Source of the DNA: Bowmanella yangjiangensis
GTDB taxonomy: Bacteria; Pseudomonadota; Gammaproteobacteria; Enterobacterales; Alteromonadaceae
Reading direction: 5' to 3'
NCBI RefSeq assembly: GCF_017255015.1
Contig: NZ_JAFKCS010000014.1
Coordinates: 50,508 to 114,507, forward strand
Length of the DNA stretch: 64,000 bases
How positions within the stretch are numbered: position 1 is the first letter of the stretch; each line of letters begins with the position of its first letter. Position numbers and translations under genes: made by a program. This document shows positions 49,414-59,569 of this stretch, piece by piece. The notes under the pieces are model-generated. The model had not been told where the DNA came from and did not search any database. It saw nothing but the letters and a program-made list of their open reading frames with translations.

Positions 49414-50787
49414 TTAACGAATAACCAAATATAAGGAGGCTTTTCCTCGTTTTATATTCAATGCGATAACCCCTTCGTTATCCCGCAGGTAATTGCGTAA
49501 TTCGCTGACGCTCTGGATACGCTGGCGGTTAATACCGACTATCACGTCGCCATTTTGCAAACCAAGGCGTTCGGCAGGAGAGCGATTGGCAATATCCGAT
49601 ACCAATACACCGCTGAGCCCATCCTCAGACTTACCGTCCGACAGGTTTGCTCCTTCTAATACGGGGTGAATCTCACTCGCTGATACATTGGCACTGGTAT
49701 AGTCCCCTAGCGTGACTTCTACGTTCTTGCGCTTGCCTTCACGCAATAAGCCCAGCTTAATCTTGGTGCCAGCACCAAGCGTACCAACCTTAGCACGTAA
49801 CTCGGTGAAACTGCGGATATCTTTGCCATCAATAGAAAGGATAATATCGCCGGGCTCAATTCCCCCTTTTTCGGCTGCCGAGCCACTATTAACTTCCCGT
49901 ACAAATGCACCCTGGTGCACATTTAAATCCATCGCCTTAGCAAGCTCAGAGTCTAAATCACCACCAATAATACCAAGTAACCCGCGACGTACTTCGCCGA
50001 ACTCTTTAAGTTGGTCTGACAGGTTTTTCATCATGTTGGAAGGTATGGCGAAACCTATGCCGACATTTCCGCCGTTAGGACCGTAGATAGCGGTGTTAAT
50101 GCCAACCAACTCACCACGCAAATTAACCAGTGCACCGCCAGAGTTACCACGGTTGATGGCTGCATCGGTCTGAATAAAATCTTCATAACCTTCTATATTC
50201 AAACCGCTACGTCCCAGAGCGCTAACAATGCCGGATGTTACCGTTTGCGTCAGCCCGAATGGGTTACCTATGGCGACAACAAAATCACCAACGCGAAGCT
50301 TGTCTGAATCTGCGATAGGCACTGCCTTGAGGTTATCGGCTTTTACCTGCAGCAATGCAATGTCACTTTGCTCGTCAGAGCCGATTTTTTTGGCTTCCAG
50401 TTCACGACCGTCAACCAAAGTCACAGTGATCTTGTCCGCTTGGTCAATCACGTGGTTGTTGGTAATGATATAGCCCTTTTCGGCATCAATAATGACGCCA
50501 GATCCCAATCCCCTAAAAGGCCTTTCCTGAACCTGCTCGTCAGGCGCATTAGGACCAAAGAAGAAACGAAACATTTCCGGAACACGTTGACGTGAAACCT
50601 GAGTGCCCGCCACGGATATGCTAACGACCGCGGGCTTGACATCCTCCAGCATGGGGGCCAGAGAGGGGACTTTGTCATCGTCCCCGAAAAACGGGATGGC
50701 GGCAGAGGTTGTGAAGGACGTGCTGGCCAGGGCCAGCGCACTGATGGCAAATACCTTGGTGAAGTTTCGTCCAAAGGCTGTTTTCAT
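49414..50787 (-). CDS. degQ: Periplasmic serine protease/chaperone DegQ
   Basis: The 457-residue periplasmic protease has a signal peptide (about residues 1-29), catalytic His112 (TNNHVID), Asp142 and Ser216 (NRGNSGGAL), and two PDZ domains from about residues 265 and 370 (RRGLLGIIGGDLDSELAKAM; RSPAERLGLQNGDVIVGIN). Length fits DegQ (E. coli 455) and the shorter LA loop fits DegQ better than DegP. It is 82 bases after zapG. Confidence 0.93.
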   Translation of the reverse strand: MKTAFGRNFTKVFAISALALASTSFTTSAAIPFFGDDDKVPSLAPMLEDVKPAVVSISVAGTQVSRQRVPEMFRFFFGPNAPDEQVQERPFRGLGSGVIIDAEKGYIITNNHVIDQADKITVTLVDGRELEAKKIGSDEQSDIALLQVKADNLKAVPIADSDKLRVGDFVVAIGNPFGLTQTVTSGIVSALGRSGLNIEGYEDFIQTDAAINRGNSGGALVNLRGELVGINTAIYGPNGGNVGIGFAIPSNMMKNLSDQLKEFGEVRRGLLGIIGGDLDSELAKAMDLNVHQGAFVREVNSGSAAEKGGIEPGDIILSIDGKDIRSFTELRAKVGTLGAGTKIKLGLLREGKRKNVEVTLGDYTSANVSASEIHPVLEGANLSDGKSEDGLSGVLVSDIANRSPAERLGLQNGDVIVGINRQRIQSVSELRNYLRDNEGVIALNIKRGKASLYLVIR

Positions 50788-50868
50788 CGCTGTTATTTCT
50801 CCAGGCTAATTCAAGGACAAAAGTAATCAACAGACACAGTGGGCGGGCATAAAGTTCAACGAAAAAGG

Positions 50869-51306
50869 TTATTCACCTGTAGACGATGAGCTTTTTGCTG
50901 TGCCTTTAAACAATCCGGTTCCGGCTTTAGCATAATCACGAGGCTGATAATCGGTAGTTTGATTCACCGGACGCTGAACTTGGCTTTGGTTACGCAGGTA
51001 GGCTGCAGCCTGCTCGCCGAAATAGTTCATTTGCGGCTGTTCGGGATCATGGCTTGTTTGCGTAAGCAAAGACTCGTAATTCTCCAACTGCTCTTTTAGC
51101 AACTGGCTTTGCTGTTCAATGGTGGCCAATAACTGACGGCTTTCGCTGATATGGATGGCGGCTTGCTCTGACATCAGGCGCTTAAGGTCTTGCTCAATGG
51201 CCAGGCCAGATTGCGTATCTGAAGATGCCTTCTGACTGAATTTTGCTGCAAAAAAACCAATAATGCCGCCACATACCAGCAACAGTAACCCTACAATCCA
51301 GTCCAT
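50869..51306 (-). CDS. zapG: Z-ring-associated protein ZapG (YhcB, DUF1043)
   Basis: The 145-residue protein has an N-terminal membrane segment (residues 3-22), a coiled coil to about residue 95, and a low-complexity tail ending in a Ser-rich stretch, as in YhcB. ZapG takes part in cell division and envelope integrity. It is divergent from zapE, as in E. coli. Confidence 0.88.
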   Translation of the reverse strand: MDWIVGLLLLVCGGIIGFFAAKFSQKASSDTQSGLAIEQDLKRLMSEQAAIHISESRQLLATIEQQSQLLKEQLENYESLLTQTSHDPEQPQMNYFGEQAAAYLRNQSQVQRPVNQTTDYQPRDYAKAGTGLFKGTAKSSSSTGE

Positions 51307-51540
51307 AACTTCTCCTAAACACGAATCGATAGTAACAGGTACATGCTGTACCGGCCTTGTGCTGCCAGCGAACGAGCCACTTGCCTGAAAAATTCGACAA
51401 GCAAGGCAGATTTTGCCAACAACACTCTTTACTTAATAATACCCGCTACGCAAACTATGCGGCCAGTTTATTTTATTTCAAGCGTTCAGGGCGGTTAAAC
51501 ACTGCGCCTATAGAACGACTTCATTGACGGATTGAGTAGC

Positions 51541-52644
51541 ATGTTATCTATGACGCCATGGCAAAAATATCAGAGCGATCTGGAATCACCGGATTTTTTT
51601 GCTGATGCGGCGCAGGAGAATGCTGTCAGACACCTGCAGGTATTATATGACCAGCTAGTAGCGGTGAAGCCAAAACGTGGCCTGGCTGGCAAGCTCTCAG
51701 GTATGTTGGGCAAGAGCAAGCAAAAATCCATTCAAGGTCTTTATTTTTGGGGTGGGGTGGGCCGGGGTAAGACCTATTTGGTTGACACCTTTTTTGAATG
51801 TTTGCCCTTTGAAAAAAAGATGCGCATCCATTTCCACCGTTTTATGCATAAAGTGCATCATGAGCTTAAAGGACTGGCTGGCCAATCTGATCCGCTGAAA
51901 ACCGTTGCTAAACGCTTTGCTCAGGAAGCAAAGGTCATCTGTTTTGATGAGTTTTTTGTATCAGATATTACCGATGCGATGATTCTGGGCACCTTGATGC
52001 AGGAGTTATTCAGTCATGGCATTGTATTAGTCGCTACCTCTAATATCGTTCCCGATGAACTGTACCGAAATGGTTTGCAAAGGGCGCGTTTTTTACCTGC
52101 CATTGCGCTGATTAAGCAGCATTGCCAGGTGATAAATGTGGATAGTGGCACTGACTATCGTTTACGTGCGCTAGAACAGGCAGAGATTTATCATTTCCCG
52201 CTGGATAAGGCCGCCATTGATAATCTGAACACCTATTTTGGGCAACTTGCGCCAGAAGAAGGTCGCCAGAATTTATCTATCGAAGTTGAGGGACGGCAAA
52301 TCCAGAGTTTGCGCGAAGCGGATGGCGTGCTGATGATAGAATTTCGTGCATTGTGTGATGGACCGCGCAGCCAGGCCGACTACATGGAGCTCAGTCGTTG
52401 TTATCACACAGTGCTGTTAGCCAATGTAGAGCAAATGGGGCAGTCGGTGGATGATATTGCTCGCCGCTTTATTGCCATGGTCGATGAGTTTTATGAGCGT
52501 AATGTGAAGCTGATTATGTCTGCCGCGGTACCGCTCGAAGATTTATATACTGAAGGGCGTCTTAGCTTCGAATTCAAGCGCTGTCTGAGTCGCCTGAAAG
52601 AGATGCAATCCCATGAGTATCTGGCCCTGCAACATCTACCATAA
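51541..52644 (+). CDS. zapE: Cell division ATPase ZapE
   Basis: ZapE is an AAA+-like ATPase that destabilises FtsZ rings under anaerobic or stress conditions. The product has Walker A GGVGRGKT at about 71-78 and Walker B VICFDEFFVSDI, followed by TSNIVPDELYRNGLQR. The exact start is uncertain: ATG 51541 (367 residues) or ATG 51550. A TTG at 51532 is also in frame. No strong ribosome site decides. Confidence 0.92.
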   Translation: MLSMTPWQKYQSDLESPDFFADAAQENAVRHLQVLYDQLVAVKPKRGLAGKLSGMLGKSKQKSIQGLYFWGGVGRGKTYLVDTFFECLPFEKKMRIHFHRFMHKVHHELKGLAGQSDPLKTVAKRFAQEAKVICFDEFFVSDITDAMILGTLMQELFSHGIVLVATSNIVPDELYRNGLQRARFLPAIALIKQHCQVINVDSGTDYRLRALEQAEIYHFPLDKAAIDNLNTYFGQLAPEEGRQNLSIEVEGRQIQSLREADGVLMIEFRALCDGPRSQADYMELSRCYHTVLLANVEQMGQSVDDIARRFIAMVDEFYERNVKLIMSAAVPLEDLYTEGRLSFEFKRCLSRLKEMQSHEYLALQHLP

Positions 52645-52764
52645 AAGGGTAGATAACCAAGTAGATGCCAGTGGTCTGAGAAATTTCACTGTAAACCTTA
52701 ACAGTAGTGCTCTCTGGCCAACGTTTTGCCTAAAATTTACCCTCGCCTTTTGCAATAACTTCTG

Positions 52765-52917
52765 TATAATGCGCGCCCTGCCCAGTTACAACTGCCGCCT
52801 TGGGAAGGCGGGACAATCGGCTTGCTCGAAGGGGCAAATACACCGATTTAGCAGCTTACTGGCAGCACTACTGCTGGTAAGCGCGAGTAACTAATTGAAT
52901 CTTTTGGGTAAGTTAAA
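52765..52917 (+). promoter_or_regulatory. Promoter and folded leader of rplM-rpsI
   Basis: The -10 box TATAAT (52765-52770) is followed at once by GCGCGCC, a GC-rich discriminator typical of ppGpp-controlled promoters. No good -35 is seen at the expected place. The 140-base leader has three hairpins in a row: CCGCCTT/AAGGCGG (52795-52811), a longer one closed by AATCGG/CCGATT (52815-52848) with an inner TTGCTC/GGGCAA stem, and CTTACTGGCAG/CTGCTGGTAAG (52855-52881). The start codon is 36 bases further. This looks like an L13-type autoregulatory leader. Confidence 0.55.
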
Positions 52918-53346
52918 ATGAAAACTTTTGTTGCTAAGCCAGAGACGGTAAAACGTGACTGGTTCGTGGTTGACGCCACAGACAAGACTCTTGGACGTCT
53001 GGCGACTGAAATCGCTCGTCGTCTGCGCGGTAAGCACAAGCCTGAGTACACGCCTCACGTGGACACAGGTGACTACATTGTGGTTATCAACGCTGATAAA
53101 GTACGCGTAACTGGTAATAAGACCAAGGACAAGATGTACTATTCCTACACAGGCTACGTTGGTGGTCTGAAGGAAACCACTTTCGAAAAGCTGCAAGCCC
53201 ACAAGCCTGAGCTGATCATCGAAAGAGCGGTTAAAGGTATGTTGCCTAAAGGTCCTTTGGGCCGTGCGATGTTCCGCAAAATGAAGGTCTACGCTGGTTC
53301 TGAGCATGCACATGCAGCTCAGCAGCCACAGGTTCTGGATATTTAA
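52918..53346 (+). CDS. rplM: 50S ribosomal protein L13
   Basis: L13 is a primary 23S rRNA binder, 142 residues, the normal size. [20 protein letters not shown] and [18 protein letters not shown] are family marks. It is followed by rpsI 13 bases later in one operon. Confidence 0.98.
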   Translation: MKTFVAKPETVKRDWFVVDATDKTLGRLATEIARRLRGKHKPEYTPHVDTGDYIVVINADKVRVTGNKTKDKMYYSYTGYVGGLKETTFEKLQAHKPELIIERAVKGMLPKGPLGRAMFRKMKVYAGSEHAHAAQQPQVLDI

Positions 53347-53359
53347 GGAGCATTGAGTT

Positions 53360-53752
53360 ATGGCAGATAATCAATATTACGGTACTGGCCGTCGTAAAAG
53401 CTCCACTGCTCGCGTATTTATTCGCCCAGGCAGTGGTAACATCACTATCAACAAGCGCACTATCGAAGAATTCTTCGGTCGTGAAACTGCTCGCATGGTA
53501 GTACGTCAGCCTCTTGAACTGTTGGAAATGACTGACAAGTTTGACCTATACATCACCGTTACTGGTGGTGGTATCAGCGGTCAAGCTGGCGCTATCCGTC
53601 ACGGTATTACTCGTGCTCTGATGGAATATGACGAAGCACTGCGTCCGGCCCTGCGTAAAGCTGGTTTCGTGACTCGTGATGCTCGTGAAGTTGAGCGTAA
53701 AAAGGTCGGTTTGCACAAAGCTCGCAGACGTCCTCAGTTCTCCAAGCGTTAA
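53360..53752 (+). CDS. rpsI: 30S ribosomal protein S9
   Basis: S9 is a 130-residue protein whose Arg/Lys-rich tail reaches the P-site tRNA. The C-terminus [16 protein letters not shown] is typical. It shares one operon with rplM and is ended by a terminator at 53771. Confidence 0.98.
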   Translation: MADNQYYGTGRRKSSTARVFIRPGSGNITINKRTIEEFFGRETARMVVRQPLELLEMTDKFDLYITVTGGGISGQAGAIRHGITRALMEYDEALRPALRKAGFVTRDAREVERKKVGLHKARRRPQFSKR

Positions 53753-53770
53753 TTTACGCATCGAGATACA

Positions 53771-53796
53771 AAAAACCCGGCTTTTGCCGGGTTTTT
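53771..53796 (+). terminator. Terminator after rpsI
   Basis: AAAAACCCGGC (53771-53781), loop TTTT, GCCGGGTTTTT (53786-53796), 18 bases after the rpsI stop. It ends rplM-rpsI transcription. Confidence 0.9.
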
Positions 53797-53992
53797 CTTT
53801 TTCTATACTGTCTGCTGCATTTTTGCTCCAACTAATACCTTGTTTTGCCCATCATTTCCTTGTGTTTTGAAGGGGTTTTCTTTTATCATTTCCCGCTAAA
53901 ATATAACCCCCGAAAATTTCCTGTAACATTTGCAGATCCAAGAAGACAAATGGTCAGGAAATACACTAAATCCAACCTTTGGAGAAAAGTGG

Positions 53993-54586
53993 ATGAGCAA
54001 TGCGCCAGTAGATAACAGCAGGCGCCGATTCCTGACGATTGCCACCTCAGTGGTAGGCGGCGTTGGGGTGGCGGGTGCCGCTGTGCCATTTATCGCTTCC
54101 TGGAATCCCAGCGCCAAAGCCAAGGCTGCCGGAGCTGACGTGGAAGTGGATATCAGCAAAGTTGAACCAGGTCAGTTACTTCGTGTCGAATGGCGCAGTA
54201 AACCGGTTTGGATCGTTCGCCGTACTCCAGAGCTGCTCGCAGAGCTGGGTAAGCACGAAGATCTTTTGAAAGATCCGGCTTCTGAAGAACCTCAACAGCC
54301 AGAATTTGCCAAAAACCAATATCGTTCTTTGAAGGAAGAGTATTTGGTACTGGTAGGTATCTGTACTCATTTGGGTTGTTCTCCTCAGCATCTGAAAGAC
54401 GGTGCTTTCGAAGAACAGGTAGAGGGCGTGCCGGATGGCTTCTTCTGTCCATGCCATGGTTCCAAGTTCGATATGGCAGGCCGCGTATTTTCGGGGGTTC
54501 CGGCTCCACTGAACCTGGTTGTTCCGCCTTATATGTATATTGACGACAATAACATCCTGATTGGTACTCAAGAGGGGGCGGCATAA
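53993..54586 (+). CDS. petA: Ubiquinol-cytochrome c reductase Rieske subunit
   Basis: The Rieske protein carries electrons from ubiquinol to cytochrome c1 through a 2Fe-2S cluster. The 197-residue product has a twin-arginine region SRRRFLTIAT at 9-18, a membrane segment to about residue 35, and the cluster motifs CTHLGC (124-129) and CPCHGS (152-157). ATG 53993 with GGAG upstream is the start. It is directly followed by petB (TAATATG). Confidence 0.96.
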   Translation: MSNAPVDNSRRRFLTIATSVVGGVGVAGAAVPFIASWNPSAKAKAAGADVEVDISKVEPGQLLRVEWRSKPVWIVRRTPELLAELGKHEDLLKDPASEEPQQPEFAKNQYRSLKEEYLVLVGICTHLGCSPQHLKDGAFEEQVEGVPDGFFCPCHGSKFDMAGRVFSGVPAPLNLVVPPYMYIDDNNILIGTQEGAA

Positions 54587-54587
54587 T

Positions 54588-55853
54588 ATGTGGCAAAATT
54601 TATTAGACTGGATTGAGTATCGTATTCCCATGATGCGTGTGGCAAAAATGCACGCCATGGAATATCCAGCCCCTAAAAACATGAACTTCTGGTACGTGTT
54701 TGGCTTTTTGGCCACCATCGTACTGGTAAACCAGATTGTTACTGGTATCTGGTTGACAATGAGCTTTGAGCCGTCAGCAGAGCGTGCTTTTGCCTCTGTT
54801 GAATACATCATGCGTGAAGTAGATTACGGTTACATTATCCGCTACATGCACAGTACGGGCGCGTCGGCTTTCTTTATCGTGGTTTATCTGCATATGTTCC
54901 GCGGTATGATCTATGGTTCCTACCAGAAGCCACGTGAATTACTGTGGTTATTCGGTATGTTCATCTATCTGGCACTGATGGCCGAAGCCTTTATGGGTTA
55001 TGTATTGCCTTGGGGTCAGATGTCTTACTGGGGTGCTCAGGTTATCGTATCGTTGTTTGGTGCCATTCCGGTTATTGGTGAAGACCTGACTGTTTGGATC
55101 CAGGGTGACTACGTGATTTCAGGTGCGACCCTGAACCGTTTCTTCGCTTTACATGTTATTGCTTTGCCTTTGGTGATTGTCATTTTGGTCTTCTTGCATA
55201 TTGTTGCCTTACACGAAGTTGGGTCCAACAACCCTGATGGCGTGGAAGTGAAGCGTAAAAAAGGCTCACTGAAGGAAGAAGAAAAAACTAAGTTCAAAAT
55301 GCATGAGTACTATACCAATAAGTACGACATCATTGATGACGTGGTACCTTTCTTCCCACATATTGTTTTGAAAGACCTGGTGGCATTCTGTGTGTTCCTG
55401 CTGGCATTCTGCTACGTGCTGTTCTTTAAGCCTGAGATGGGTGGTTACTTCCTGGAAGCACCTAACTTTGAAATTGCCAACCCACTGAAGACCCCTGCAC
55501 ACATCTTCCCTGTATGGTACTTCACACCTTTCTACGCGATTTTGAAAGCCGTACCAGATAAGTTGTTCGGCGTAATTGCCATGTTTGCTGCCATCATCAT
55601 GTTAGCTCTGCTGCCTTGGATTGATCGCGGAAAAGTGAAGTCCTGGCGCTATCGTAGTGGTATCCATAAGTACAACCTGATCGTATTTGCTATCGTTTTT
55701 ATTTTCCTCGGTTATTTAGGCGGAACACCGCAAGAGCCTTGGAAAGTGACAGCTTCGCAGATTTGTACTTTCCTGTACTTCGCTTTCTTCGGCCTGCTGT
55801 GGTTGTACAGTAAGAACGAGAAAACTAAGCCACTGCCAGAGAGGATAGGTTAA
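54588..55853 (+). CDS. petB: Cytochrome b, ubiquinol-cytochrome c reductase
   Basis: A 421-residue membrane protein with eight helices and two haem b sites: His pairs in HSTGASAFFIVVYLHMFRG and in the HVIALPLVIVILVFLHIVALHEVG segment (given here as HVIALPL and LHIVALHEV). The Qo-site motif at about 308-311 is PVWY rather than PEWY, a form known in beta- and gammaproteobacteria. The start overlaps petA closely and it ends at TAATG with petC. Confidence 0.96.
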   Translation: MWQNLLDWIEYRIPMMRVAKMHAMEYPAPKNMNFWYVFGFLATIVLVNQIVTGIWLTMSFEPSAERAFASVEYIMREVDYGYIIRYMHSTGASAFFIVVYLHMFRGMIYGSYQKPRELLWLFGMFIYLALMAEAFMGYVLPWGQMSYWGAQVIVSLFGAIPVIGEDLTVWIQGDYVISGATLNRFFALHVIALPLVIVILVFLHIVALHEVGSNNPDGVEVKRKKGSLKEEEKTKFKMHEYYTNKYDIIDDVVPFFPHIVLKDLVAFCVFLLAFCYVLFFKPEMGGYFLEAPNFEIANPLKTPAHIFPVWYFTPFYAILKAVPDKLFGVIAMFAAIIMLALLPWIDRGKVKSWRYRSGIHKYNLIVFAIVFIFLGYLGGTPQEPWKVTASQICTFLYFAFFGLLWLYSKNEKTKPLPERIG

Positions 55854-56590
55854 TGAAGAAACTTGTTGTTCTATTCGGCCTGTTGGTGCCATCTCTTGTA
55901 TTGGCTGCTGGCGGCGGTGATGTGCATCTGGACAAAGCACATATTGACCGCACAGATAAGGCATCGCTGCAAACAGGTGCAAAGTTATTTATGAACTACT
56001 GCCTGGGCTGCCACCAAACTCAATACCAGCGTTATCAGCGCACTTTTGAGGATATCGGTGTGCCACTAGACCTGGGTCAGGAAAACCTGCAGATAACTGG
56101 TGACAAAGTAGGTGATTACATGAAAAGCGCGATTCCTAAGGAATCTGCTGCTAAGTGGTTTGGTGCCCCTCCTCCAGACTTAACCTTGGTTGCCAGGGTG
56201 CGAGGTGCAGACTGGCTGTATACCTACCTAAGAAGCTTCTATGCTGATCCAAGTCGTCCATTTGGCGTCAACAATAAGGTCTTCCCTGAGGTAGGCATGC
56301 CTCATGTTTTGCAAGAGCTGCAAGGGGTACCTTATGACCAGCACGAAGAGCGCATGATAGATGGGCAGATGCAGTCTGTTTATGTTGGTATTAAGGCTGA
56401 TGGCACGGGCATGCTGAGCCCTGAAGAGTACGACAAAGCGGTATTGGACCTGGTTAACTACTTGGTTTACCTGGGCGAACCCGCCAGACTGGAAGCCGAG
56501 AGTATTGGCCGCTGGGTAATTGTGTTTATCCTTGTGCTATTCGTCTTTGTTTATTTATTGAAGAAAGATTATTGGCGTGATGTGCACTAA
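55853..56590 (+). CDS. petC: Cytochrome c1
   Basis: A 245-residue cytochrome with signal peptide (residues 1-19), haem attachment CLGCH at Cys50-His54, and a C-terminal membrane anchor near residues 218-238. It is the third gene of the bc1 complex. The A of its ATG is the last base of the petB stop. Confidence 0.95.
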   Translation: MKKLVVLFGLLVPSLVLAAGGGDVHLDKAHIDRTDKASLQTGAKLFMNYCLGCHQTQYQRYQRTFEDIGVPLDLGQENLQITGDKVGDYMKSAIPKESAAKWFGAPPPDLTLVARVRGADWLYTYLRSFYADPSRPFGVNNKVFPEVGMPHVLQELQGVPYDQHEERMIDGQMQSVYVGIKADGTGMLSPEEYDKAVLDLVNYLVYLGEPARLEAESIGRWVIVFILVLFVFVYLLKKDYWRDVH

Positions 56591-56616
56591 TTAGGCACAA
56601 ATTCCTGTATAATCGC

Positions 56617-56650
56617 AAAAGGGCAGTGTGGTGAATCGCACTGCCCTTTT
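56617..56650 (+). terminator. Terminator after petC
   Basis: AAAAGGGCAGTG (56617-56628), 10-base loop, CACTGCCCTTTT (56639-56650) then more T. It lies 27 bases after the petC stop. Confidence 0.85.
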
Positions 56651-56667
56651 TTAACGTTCTGGTAGAT

Positions 56668-56719
56668 GCCAATTTTATTAGTTAAATCAGCGTGTTGTGA
56701 TTTTATTAATAAAATTGGC
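56668..56719. repeat. 13-base inverted repeat upstream of sspA
   Basis: GCCAATTTTATTA (56668-56680) and TAATAAAATTGGC (56707-56719) are perfect inverted copies with a 26-base spacer, starting 31 bases before the sspA ATG. It could be an RNA hairpin or a double site for a DNA-binding protein. Confidence 0.6.
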
Positions 56720-56749
56720 GTTCGATTTTTGGTTTTTGGAGGAGTGTGA

Positions 56750-57382
56750 ATGGCCTTAGCCGCGAACAAACGTTCGATAATGACTTTATTCTCGGATACG
56801 TTAGACATCTATAGTCATCAGGTACGCATAGTATTGGCAGAAAAAGGTGTCGGTGTAGAGATTTGCTATGTAGATCCAGCAAATCAACCCGAAGACCTGA
56901 TTGATTTGAACCCCTACGGTACGCTGCCTACTTTGGTCGACCGTGAATTGGTGTTGTACCGTTCGCATATCATTATGGAATATCTGGACGAGCGTTTTCC
57001 TCACCCGCCACTGATGCCTGTTTACCCGGTATCTCGTGGGCAAAGCCGACTGATGATGCATCGTATCGAACAAGACTGGTACAGCATTGCCGAAGGCATT
57101 CTGAAAGGGACCGGAGATATTGCAGCTGCGCGTCAGGAGCTGCGCGAGAACATTTTAGCCTTAGCGCCATTGTTTGCGGACAATCCGTTCTTTATGAGCG
57201 AAGAGTTTAGCTTGGTTGATTGTTACCTGGCTCCATTGTTGTGGCGTCTACCTGCGTTGGGAATTGAACTGTCCGGCGCTGGTGCTAAGGAAGTGAAAGC
57301 CTATATGAATCGGATCTTCGATCGTAGCTCATTCAAGGCGTCACTGACTGATCAGGAACGTGAAATCCACAATCCGTTGTAA
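56750..57382 (+). CDS. sspA: Stringent starvation protein A
   Basis: SspA is a GST-fold protein bound to RNA polymerase that aids stationary-phase and acid resistance gene control. The 210-residue product has the GST fold with SIMTLFSDTLDIYSHQVRIV and NPYGTLPTLVDRELVLYRSHIIMEYLDERFP (in parts: NPYGTLPTLVDREL, MEYLDERFP). A strong GGAGGAG ribosome site precedes the start. It is followed by sspB. Confidence 0.95.
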   Translation: MALAANKRSIMTLFSDTLDIYSHQVRIVLAEKGVGVEICYVDPANQPEDLIDLNPYGTLPTLVDRELVLYRSHIIMEYLDERFPHPPLMPVYPVSRGQSRLMMHRIEQDWYSIAEGILKGTGDIAAARQELRENILALAPLFADNPFFMSEEFSLVDCYLAPLLWRLPALGIELSGAGAKEVKAYMNRIFDRSSFKASLTDQEREIHNPL

Positions 57383-57384
57383 GT

Positions 57385-57792
57385 ATGGACGCTACTATAC
57401 CCATGGCCCCCAATAAGCCCTATTTGCTTAGGGCGTTCTATGAGTGGATAGTGGACAACGACCTGACTCCCCATCTGGTCGTTGATGCCACAGTGCCAGG
57501 AACATTGGTGCCTCAAGAGCATGTCAGAGATGGTCAGATTGTTCTGAACATCTCTCCAAGCGCCTGCGGTAAACTCCAGCTAGGCAATTCAGACGTAACC
57601 TTTGATGCACGCTTTGGCGGGGTCGCTCGTCGCCTGGAGGTACCCCTCCAAGCCGTGCTGGCAATCTATGCCAGGGAGAATGGCGCTGGCACAATCTTTA
57701 GTCAAGAAGAGGGAATGGACGATTTACCTCCGGAACCAACTCCTCCACCACAGCCTGCCAAAGGCCGACCACAGTTGAAAGTGGTTAAGTAG
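57385..57792 (+). CDS. sspB: ClpXP protease adapter SspB
   Basis: SspB delivers ssrA-tagged proteins to ClpXP. The 135-residue protein has the substrate-binding domain (PYLLRAFYEWIVDNDLTPHL at 12-31; NISPSAC) and the ClpX-binding C-terminal tail GRPQLKVVK. It starts 2 bases after sspA. Confidence 0.95.
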   Translation: MDATIPMAPNKPYLLRAFYEWIVDNDLTPHLVVDATVPGTLVPQEHVRDGQIVLNISPSACGKLQLGNSDVTFDARFGGVARRLEVPLQAVLAIYARENGAGTIFSQEEGMDDLPPEPTPPPQPAKGRPQLKVVK

Positions 57793-57943
57793 AGAGAAGC
57801 TGATTGATGCTTTCTCGAATAGGCGAATAATAGCTAGGAGTCTTGAGGCAAGGGGAGCACTATTGGTCGCTGGATTTACGGCCAGTCACTCAATGTGGGT
57901 TTCACAACGAAGTTTTAAGTAGGTAATTAGTTACCAATAAATA

Positions 57944-57975
57944 AAAGCCACCTTCTAAAGAAGGTGGCTTTTTTA
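57944..57975. terminator. Terminator between sspB and dolP
   Basis: AAAGCCACCTTC (57944-57955), TAAA, GAAGGTGGCTTT (57960-57971) then TTTT. It is between convergent sspB and dolP and has A/T runs on both sides, so may serve both. The 234 bases of this gap otherwise show nothing clear. Confidence 0.85.
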
Positions 57976-58026
57976 CTCTTTGCGAGAGTTAGTATTGCTC
58001 TTTGTTTAATATCATCACAGTTAAGT

Positions 58027-58608
58027 TTATAAGTACTCAAACGCCTTTATAACTTTTGTTACGCCATTAATATTTCTGACTATCTCCACTGCAATGTTGG
58101 CCTCTTGCTCATTCACCAGTCCCATCAGAAAGACTTCTGAATCCTCGACGATGACCTCGATATGCAAACCGTCTACACGTTTGTCGGCAACCAGGTTTGA
58201 TTTGACCTTAGTGGCTAACCATACATCGTGGGCGCGCACAGATGCCGGCGTTGGGCTGCCAAGGCGTAGTTGATTATGCAGGCGATTAACTTGAGGCAAA
58301 CTCTCGGCTAATTGCTGAGCCTCTCGTTTTAATTGCTCGTTGGGCACCTGGCCTACCAGCAGTGTGACGCCGTTGAATACCTCAACATTAATATGGGCCT
58401 GGCCTTTTAACTGCTCATTGGTACTTAGCTTACTGGCGATGCGAGATTCCAAAGTGGCGTCATCCAACTGCGTGCCTACCGTACGTCTGTCATGTGCAAC
58501 AGAAGCGGCACCCACACCGGCGCCGACAATAGCTACAGCACATCCGGTTAATTGGCTGGTCGCCAGTAACAGGGTGGCAATCAGGCATCCTTTTGTCGTC
58601 GTTTTCAT
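58027..58608 (-). CDS. dolP: Outer-membrane lipoprotein DolP (YraP), BON domains
   Basis: A 193-residue lipoprotein with a lipobox LTGC near residues 20-23 (Cys23) and two BON domains (residues about 50-110 and 125-190). DolP helps keep the outer membrane sound and supports BAM. It lies 2 bases after diaA. Expression is known to be sigma-E controlled in E. coli, but no sigma-E site was checked here. Confidence 0.93.
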   Translation of the reverse strand: MKTTTKGCLIATLLLATSQLTGCAVAIVGAGVGAASVAHDRRTVGTQLDDATLESRIASKLSTNEQLKGQAHINVEVFNGVTLLVGQVPNEQLKREAQQLAESLPQVNRLHNQLRLGSPTPASVRAHDVWLATKVKSNLVADKRVDGLHIEVIVEDSEVFLMGLVNEQEANIAVEIVRNINGVTKVIKAFEYL

Positions 58609-58610
58609 CT

Positions 58611-59546
<936 letters not shown>

Positions 59547-59569
<23 letters not shown>

